The notes under the pieces were generated by a model that did no database searches, was not told the DNA's origin, and saw only the letters and a list, made by a program, of their open reading frames with translations. Source: an uncultured Phascolarctobacterium sp. (GTDB taxonomy: Bacteria > Bacillota > Negativicutes > Acidaminococcales > Acidaminococcaceae). From it: a stretch of 60,308 bases of DNA. This document shows, in pieces, positions 54,333 to 60,308 of this stretch; the stretch's first letter is position 1; each line of letters begins with the position of its first letter. The position numbers and the translations under genes are program-made. Where the stretch lies: assembly GCA_947629685.1 (NCBI GenBank), contig CANREP010000010.1, forward strand, positions 1-60,308, in the 5' to 3' direction.

Positions 54333-55331
54333 ATGAAATTAGGCAATGTAGATATCGATGTGCCGGTAGCGTTGGCGCCGATGGCGGGGATAACGGATCT
54401 GCCGTTCAGGTTGATCTGCCGCAGGCTGGGCTGCGGCTATACCGTGTCGGAAATGATCAGCGCCAAGGGACTGTTGTATAATAATTCCAAAACCAAAGAA
54501 ATGCTCAAAATCGACAGTGGCGAAAGGCCTACCGCCATTCAGCTGTTTGGCAGCGTGCCGGCAGAACTGGCAGAAGCAGCCATGATAGTCGCAGACAGCG
54601 GAGCAGACATGATAGATTTAAATATGGGCTGCCCCGTACCGAAGATAGTCAATAACGGCGAGGGGTCGGCGCTGATGAAGCAGCCGCGCCTGGCCTATGA
54701 GATACTGGCAGCGATGGTAAAGGCGGTCAAAATTCCAGTAACGGTAAAATTCCGTGCCGGCTGGGACGACGAGCACCGTAACGCTGTGGAGGTAGCAAAA
54801 GCTGCCGAAGCTGCCGGTGTAGCCGCTGTTGCAGTGCATGGCAGAACCAGGCAGCAGTTTTATGAAGGTAGGGCTGATTGGCAGATTATCGCACAGGTCA
54901 AAAATTCTGTTAAGATCCCGGTCTTTGGCAACGGCGATATTTTTTCTGCAGCTGACGGGCTGCGGATGCTGGCAGAAACTGGGTGCGACGGACTGATGGT
55001 GGGCAGGGGGGCGGACGGCAATCCCTGGATTTTCCGGCAGCTGCGCGCAGCGCTGCAGCAGCAGCCTTACAGCGGGCAAGTGCCGTTGCAGGAAAAGCTT
55101 GATTTAGCAGCAGAACATCTGCGGATGCTGATTGAATTGAAAGGCGAATATATTTCCGTCAAAGAAATGCGCCGCCATATTTCTGCTTATCTGAAAGGGA
55201 TGCCGTATGCGGCCGAATACCGCAGCCGTTTCCATAAGATGGATACTTACGGTCAGTTCATGGAGTTATTAGAAGAATATCGCAGCTGTGCAGAAAAATA
55301 TTATGCTGCTGAAAAACATTTTTGCGGGTAA
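54333..55331 (+). CDS. dusB: tRNA-dihydrouridine synthase, DusB-type
   Basis: A 332-residue FMN-dependent reductase of uridines in tRNA. The TIM barrel opens with ALAPMAGITDLPFR. The catalytic Cys is in DLNMGCPVPKIVNNGEGSALM (about residue 98). The Lys/His site AVHGRTRQQFYEGRADW is at about 166. The FMN-phosphate loops are GNGDIFS and GLMVGRGADGNPWIF. The C-terminal helical domain is present. Position before lysS matches B. subtilis dusB (yacF). Confidence 0.95.
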   Translation: MKLGNVDIDVPVALAPMAGITDLPFRLICRRLGCGYTVSEMISAKGLLYNNSKTKEMLKIDSGERPTAIQLFGSVPAELAEAAMIVADSGADMIDLNMGCPVPKIVNNGEGSALMKQPRLAYEILAAMVKAVKIPVTVKFRAGWDDEHRNAVEVAKAAEAAGVAAVAVHGRTRQQFYEGRADWQIIAQVKNSVKIPVFGNGDIFSAADGLRMLAETGCDGLMVGRGADGNPWIFRQLRAALQQQPYSGQVPLQEKLDLAAEHLRMLIELKGEYISVKEMRRHISAYLKGMPYAAEYRSRFHKMDTYGQFMELLEEYRSCAEKYYAAEKHFCG

Positions 55332-55333
55332 AG

Positions 55334-55362
55334 TTGTGCAAATACTGTAATTATGATAAAAT
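55334..55362 (+). promoter_or_regulatory. Probable promoter of the two-gene unit upstream of greA
   Basis: TTGTGC (55334-55339), 17 bases and TAAAAT (55357-55362), about 40 bases before the first start. Confidence 0.55.
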
Positions 55363-55400
55363 AACAATTTGTAAAAGAAGCGATTTTGGGAGTATTTGGC

Positions 55401-56333
55401 ATGAATTCAGCAAAACATTCCAGACACGTTGTCAGCGTCAGCCTGGGGTCATCCGAAAGAGACGCCAGGGCAGTAATGTCTTTGGGCGATACGGAGATAA
55501 CCATTGAAAGATGCGGTACGGACGGCGATCTGGAAAAAGCCAGGAAGCTATTGGAATATTGGGACGATAAGGCGGACGCCATAGGTCTGGGCGGTACTGA
55601 TTTGTACGTTTATGCAGGCGGACGCCGTTATACCTTTAGGGAATCCGCCGCGCTGATTGCCAATGTCAGACATACTCCCGTGCTGGACGGCAGCGGGCTG
55701 AAAAATTCGCTGGAACGCCGTCTGATTAAGAAACTGGCAGCCGACGGTACTGTGGCAATCAAAGACAGCCGTGTGCTGCTGGTATGCGGTGTCGACCGTT
55801 TCGGTATGGCAGAAGCGCTGCAGGAAGAAGGCGCCAAAGTTACTTTTGGCGACCTGATTTTCGGCCTGAATGTCAATAAACCGCTGCATTCTCTGAAGGC
55901 GCTTAGCTTTTGGGCAGCGCTTTTAGCGCCTGTCATTACCAGACTGCCGGTGAGCTGGTTTTATCCTATGGGCAGCGAGCAGAAAAAGCGGACTGTGCGT
56001 CATGCCGAATATTTTCTTGATAACGATATTATTGCCGGTGATTTTCATTATATCCGTAAATTTATGCCGGAAAGGCTGCCGGATAAGGTTATTATCACTA
56101 ATACAGTTACGGCAGCGGACCGTGAAATGCTGCGCCGGGCAGGGATAAGGATGTTGATTACTACCACGCCGCGGCTGGAAGGACGCAGCTTCGGCACCAA
56201 TGTCATGGAAGCGATGCTGGTTGCTTTAAAAGGCGGCAAAAAGCCCTTAAGCGCCGCTGAATATATACAGCTGTTGGAAGATTATAAGATTGAATCGTCT
56301 GTGGAGTACCTGAGTACGAAGGAGCAGCAATAA
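55401..56333 (+). CDS. Unrecognised conserved-looking protein paired with an acyl-ACP-reductase-like gene
   Basis: I cannot place this 310-residue protein in a family with confidence. It has no signal peptide. A Rossmann-like centre is suggested by SRVLLVCGVDRFGMAEALQEEGAKVTFGDLIFG (about 130-160), with a hydrophobic patch following (FWAALLAPVITRLPVSWFYPMG). The N-terminal part has LGSSERD and a Gly-rich IGLGGTDLYVYAGGRRY segment. The C-terminus has TTTPRLEGRSFGTNVMEAMLVALKGGKKPL. ATG 55401 follows GGGAGT at seven bases. It ends three bases before the next gene, so the two almost certainly act together. A dehydrogenase-like or substrate-handling role is possible but unproven. Confidence 0.75.
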   Translation: MNSAKHSRHVVSVSLGSSERDARAVMSLGDTEITIERCGTDGDLEKARKLLEYWDDKADAIGLGGTDLYVYAGGRRYTFRESAALIANVRHTPVLDGSGLKNSLERRLIKKLAADGTVAIKDSRVLLVCGVDRFGMAEALQEEGAKVTFGDLIFGLNVNKPLHSLKALSFWAALLAPVITRLPVSWFYPMGSEQKKRTVRHAEYFLDNDIIAGDFHYIRKFMPERLPDKVIITNTVTAADREMLRRAGIRMLITTTPRLEGRSFGTNVMEAMLVALKGGKKPLSAAEYIQLLEDYKIESSVEYLSTKEQQ

Positions 56334-56336
56334 CTG

Positions 56337-57419
56337 ATGGAAAAATTTGCATTTATCATACATCCCTTGTCCATTAAGGATATGGGACATGTTTCGCCGA
56401 TTCTGAAGTATATTCCAGACGGCGTGCTGGAAGCTTGCCTGAAAATGAAAAAACCTTTTAAGGTTTCTCATATCACGGGTATCCAGAGTCCTTATGCCGA
56501 AGCTGAAGGCTGGTTTGTCGGCTGTCCGCTTACGGCGCGGCAGATGGTAGAACTGCCTGAGGAATTCGTCATGGACAGGATTATTGAATCCGGCAAGATA
56601 GCGCAGGAACTGGGCGCTAAGATTGTCGGTTTGGGCGCTTTTACTTCCGTAGTCGGAGATGCCGGTATCACCGTGGCCAAGCATCTTGATATAGCGGTTA
56701 CTTCCGGCAACAGCTATACTGTCGCTACGGCTATCCAGGGGACGAAGGCCGCTGTCAAGCTGATGGGCAAAAAATTGGCCGACTGCCGTGCCGTAGTTGT
56801 CGGCGCCAGCGGATCTATCGGTTCTGCCGGCGTAAGATTACTGGCCGGCGAGGTGAAACATATCACACTGGTGGCAAGACATCTGGCGCCTTTGGAAGAA
56901 ATTGCCGACGAGCTGATTAAAAAAGAACAGTGCGATGTCGTGGTAACGGATAATATCCATGAAGCGCTGCGGGAGGCAGATATAGTCATCACCGTGACCA
57001 GCGCTCTGGACTTTATCATCGAGCCGGAAGACTTAAAGCCCGGTGCAGTCGTCTGCGATGTGGCAAGGCCTCGTAATGTCTCCCGGGAAGTTTCCGCTAA
57101 GCGCAAGGATGTCTTGGTCATTGAAGGCGGCGTTATCGATGTGCCGGGCAATGTCGATTTTCATTTTAATTTCGGCTTCCCGCCGCATACTTCCTACGCC
57201 TGCATGGCAGAGACCATGATTCTGGCTTTAGAAGGCAAATATGAAGATTTTACTTTGGGCAGGCAGCTTGATCTGGCAAAAATCAGGCTGATCAGCGACC
57301 TGGCAGTTAAACATGGCTTTTCGTTATCCGGGTTCAGAAATTTTGAGCGTGCTGTTACCGAAGAAGAGATTAGCAGTATCAAGAATCTGGCTCAGCAGGA
57401 ATTAAAGATACATGGATAA
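56337..57419 (+). CDS. Acyl-ACP-reductase-like oxidoreductase
   Basis: A 360-residue protein whose layout resembles cyanobacterial long-chain acyl-ACP reductase (AAR). The N-terminal part starts FAFIIHPLSIKDM, then IVGLGAFTSVVGDAG (about 97-111) and TSGNSYTVATAI (about 122-133). A Rossmann fold has VVVGASGSIGSAGVRLL (about 153-169) for NAD(P)H. The C-terminal YACMAETMILALEG has Cys289 where AAR has its acyl-thioester Cys, followed by DFTLGRQ and LAVKHGFSLSGFRNF. Family knowledge suggests reduction of a fatty acyl thioester to an aldehyde. No aldehyde deformylating oxygenase is nearby, as expected in an anaerobe; an aldehyde for ether lipids is one idea. Confidence 0.7.
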   Translation: MEKFAFIIHPLSIKDMGHVSPILKYIPDGVLEACLKMKKPFKVSHITGIQSPYAEAEGWFVGCPLTARQMVELPEEFVMDRIIESGKIAQELGAKIVGLGAFTSVVGDAGITVAKHLDIAVTSGNSYTVATAIQGTKAAVKLMGKKLADCRAVVVGASGSIGSAGVRLLAGEVKHITLVARHLAPLEEIADELIKKEQCDVVVTDNIHEALREADIVITVTSALDFIIEPEDLKPGAVVCDVARPRNVSREVSAKRKDVLVIEGGVIDVPGNVDFHFNFGFPPHTSYACMAETMILALEGKYEDFTLGRQLDLAKIRLISDLAVKHGFSLSGFRNFERAVTEEEISSIKNLAQQELKIHG

Positions 57420-57440
57420 TGCTGGCTAAGGATAAAGTGT

Positions 57441-57494
57441 GCTATAATTTAAAAGCAGAGTATATCAGTCCGGCTATCTTGTTCCCGGACTTTT
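57441..57494 (+). promoter_or_regulatory. greA promoter and leader hairpin
   Basis: An extended -10 TGCTATAAT (TATAAT at 57443-57448) starts a leader of about 85 bases. In it AGTCCGG (57467-57473) and CCGGACT (57485-57491) form a 7-bp stem followed by TTTTATATAT, resembling a weak terminator ahead of greA. Confidence 0.55.
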
Positions 57495-57536
57495 ATATAT
57501 AAAGTAATGCAGAATAAATCATAAAGGAGCAGTAAC

Positions 57537-58013
57537 ATGGCTAATAAAGAAACTATTTTGACAGCTGAAGGCCTGAAAAAATTAGAGGAAGAATTAGATA
57601 ATCTCCGCACCGTCCGCCGCCAGGAAGTGGCAGAACGTTTAAAAGTAGCTATTTCTTATGGCGATATCAGCGAAAACTCTGAATATGACGATGCCAAGAG
57701 CGAGCAGGCTTTTATTGAAGGCCGTATCCTTGAACTGGAGCAGATGATCAATACAGCAATCATTATTGACGACACTGCCAGCAAGAAGAAAGACGTTGTT
57801 TCCTTGGGCTCTACCGTAGTGGTAAAGGATCTGGAAACCGGCGACGAAGATACTTATACCATTGTCGGCACTACAGAGGCTGATCCTTTTAAAAACCGCA
57901 TTTCCAACGAATCACCGGTAGGAGCGGCTATTCTCGGCCATAAAGTGAATACTATCGTACAGGTAAATACTCCTGCCGGCGAGCTTTCCTATAAGATTAT
58001 CGAAATAAAATAA
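57537..58013 (+). CDS. greA: Transcription elongation factor GreA
   Basis: A 158-residue secondary-channel factor that rescues backtracked RNA polymerase by stimulating transcript cleavage. The N-terminal coiled coil (about 8-75) carries the acidic tip in GDISENSEYDDAKSEQAF. The C-terminal FKBP-like domain ends SPVGAAILGHKVNTIVQVNTPAGELSYKI. AAAGGAGC precedes the ATG. lysS follows after 15 bases. Confidence 0.96.
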   Translation: MANKETILTAEGLKKLEEELDNLRTVRRQEVAERLKVAISYGDISENSEYDDAKSEQAFIEGRILELEQMINTAIIIDDTASKKKDVVSLGSTVVVKDLETGDEDTYTIVGTTEADPFKNRISNESPVGAAILGHKVNTIVQVNTPAGELSYKIIEIK

Positions 58014-58016
58014 TAA

Positions 58017-59549
<1,533 letters not shown>

Positions 59550-59563
59550 AAGCAAAGAACAAT

Positions 59564-59598
59564 AAAAGACCCAAGAGTTTATCTCTTGGGTCTTTTGC
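59564..59598. terminator. Bidirectional terminator after lysS
   Basis: AAAAGACCCAAGAG (59564-59577) and CTCTTGGGTCTTTT (59583-59596) form a 14-bp stem with T-rich tails in both directions. Confidence 0.9.
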
Positions 59599-59611
59599 TT
59601 TAATAAAGTTG

Positions 59612-59950
59612 TCAGGTGTTTTTAGCTACGATTGCGCCTACAGCAGCGCCGATGATGAAGCCGGTAACAGCATTGCCGTTATCATCTTTGTCGTGGTCGT
59701 CTCTGTCATGCGGCGGAGGAGGAGCGTCGTGGCGTCTGTCGTCACGGTCACGGCGAGGCTCTTCCTTAGGAGGCTTAGGAGGATCTTTTTTCTCAGGACG
59801 CCTGTCATGGCGTTCTTCCTGACGCGGCGGAGGCGCCGGAGCATCGTTTTTGGCTTTGGCGGCCGCGATGCTGGTCAGAGGAAGAGAAAAGATGAAAGTA
59901 GCAAGTACCAGGGCAATAGTTTTCTGGGTCAGAACATTCCATGTCTTCAT
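59612..59950 (-). CDS. Small exported Pro/Asp/Arg-rich polyampholyte protein
   Basis: A 112-residue protein I do not recognise. It has a clear signal peptide (hydrophobic about 9-28, likely cut after SIAAA). The middle (about 35-88) is low complexity, alternating Pro runs with Arg/Asp/His/Lys clusters (DRRPEKKDPPKPPKEEPRRD, HDRDDHDKDDNGN). The C-terminus is a Gly/Ala-zipper-like segment (AVTGFIIGAAVGAIVA) that could insert in or associate with a membrane. GGGAAGTG precedes the ATG at 59950. Composition alone suggests an envelope-associated, possibly cation- or polyanion-binding peptide; the role is unknown. Confidence 0.7.
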   Translation of the reverse strand: MKTWNVLTQKTIALVLATFIFSLPLTSIAAAKAKNDAPAPPPRQEERHDRRPEKKDPPKPPKEEPRRDRDDRRHDAPPPPHDRDDHDKDDNGNAVTGFIIGAAVGAIVAKNT

Positions 59951-60241
59951 ATAAATCACTTCCCATCTCTTAATATGTTTATATTATTATAATACTATAA
60001 ATTTATGTTTTTTTGTTGACAAAATGAGCAGAACACAAAGAAAAATATGAAAATTTTAAGAGCAGGTATAGAAGCTGATGGTGAAAAATGATTTTTGGGG
60101 TAATTATCAATTTAAAAATAGAAAATACCAAAATTTTTTAATGTAGGATAAGTGAAGTATTTATCAGATTTTGTAAAACAACCAATCCGGGAGTATCAGA
60201 AAGAAAAACGAAAAAAGTTTAAAAAAGTTACAAAAAAGGTG
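59951..60241. other. AT-rich intergenic region upstream of the rRNA promoter
   Basis: No credible coding region is seen. The left side holds AT-rich promoter-like sequence for the minus-strand gene. The right side (about 60200-60240) has A-tracts (AAAAAAGTT, ACAAAAAAGG) directly upstream of the strong promoter and could act as an UP element. Confidence 0.6.
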
Positions 60242-60308
60242 TTGACAGAAGAAGTGGAGGGTGGTATTATATACAAGTCGCTGAGATACAGCGAGAACCT
60301 TGAAAACT
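60242..60308 (+). promoter_or_regulatory. Strong rRNA-operon-type promoter and leader start
   Basis: TTGACA (60242-60247), a 17-base spacer and TATTAT (60265-60270) preceded by A-tracts. The leader has a short hairpin CGCTG-AGATA-CAGCG (60279-60293) and ends AACCTTGAAAACT, a sequence commonly found just before 16S rRNA in Firmicutes. The rRNA genes themselves lie outside the window. Confidence 0.75.

Overview
This window looks like a chromosomal segment of an anaerobic, diderm Firmicute of the class Negativicutes, plausibly Acidaminococcaceae (Phascolarctobacterium-like). This is inferred from gene content and not from a 16S sequence. Supporting signs are lipoproteins and exported proteins that imply a periplasm, DcuC- and YjjPB-type dicarboxylate/amino-acid transport, a HisZ-dependent histidine operon, and a B. 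subtilis-like origin-proximal gene order (mfd to lysS) from which the sporulation genes are missing. Most genes have moderate GC and strong GGAGG ribosome sites. One segment (about 11.1-15.1 kb) is visibly more AT-rich.

Layout. 1-5.2 kb: a possible IS200/IS605 right end, then a DcuC-type carrier, a uracil-DNA-glycosylase-fold protein, a split ThrE/YjjPB exporter, MntP and an M20 peptidase. 5.2-10.6 kb: polyphosphate metabolism, with a canonical Ppx on the minus strand and, divergently, a degenerate Ppx/GppA-HD protein translationally coupled to Ppk1. 10.6-11.1 kb: a small unknown gene that runs directly into tRNA-Arg(CCU). 11.06-15.12 kb: an AT-rich cassette (PLP enzyme, DAACS symporter, RpiR regulator) bounded by a perfect 31-bp direct repeat that includes the tRNA terminator. 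15.1-16.3 kb: a Ca/Na-type antiporter under a yybP-ykoY (Mn2+) riboswitch. 16.5-24.2 kb: a complete, tightly overlapping histidine operon hisZGDCBHAF-hisIE. 24.3-26.2 kb: three genes for exported proteins (cyclophilin-like lipoprotein, carboxymuconolactone-decarboxylase-like, cupin). 26.3-27.8 kb: DUF1232, YajQ and DUF3783 genes. 27.8-32.1 kb: pstSCAB-phoU on the minus strand behind a four-repeat Pho box. 32.1-33.7 kb: PutP. 33.9-40.3 kb: DUF1934-argS, pyrG, sppA, a YIP1-like protein and glpX.

40.4-59.6 kb is the conserved housekeeping block: mfd, a SpoVB/MurJ-like flippase, mazG (YabN), HU, divIC, S1-domain protein, tilS, hpt, ftsH, birA, coaX, dusB, an unusual two-gene unit, greA and lysS. 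It ends with a small exported polyampholyte gene on the minus strand and a strong rRNA-type promoter whose operon lies beyond the window.

The best candidates for something undescribed are: (i) the 55.4-57.4 kb pair, in which the second protein resembles cyanobacterial acyl-ACP reductase including its active-site cysteine and the first is an unrecognised partner; (ii) the repeat-bounded transporter/PLP-enzyme/RpiR cassette next to tRNA-Arg; (iii) the degenerate Ppx coupled to Ppk1; and (iv) the exported cyclophilin-like/CMD/cupin trio. All calls are from reading the sequence only; no database search was run.
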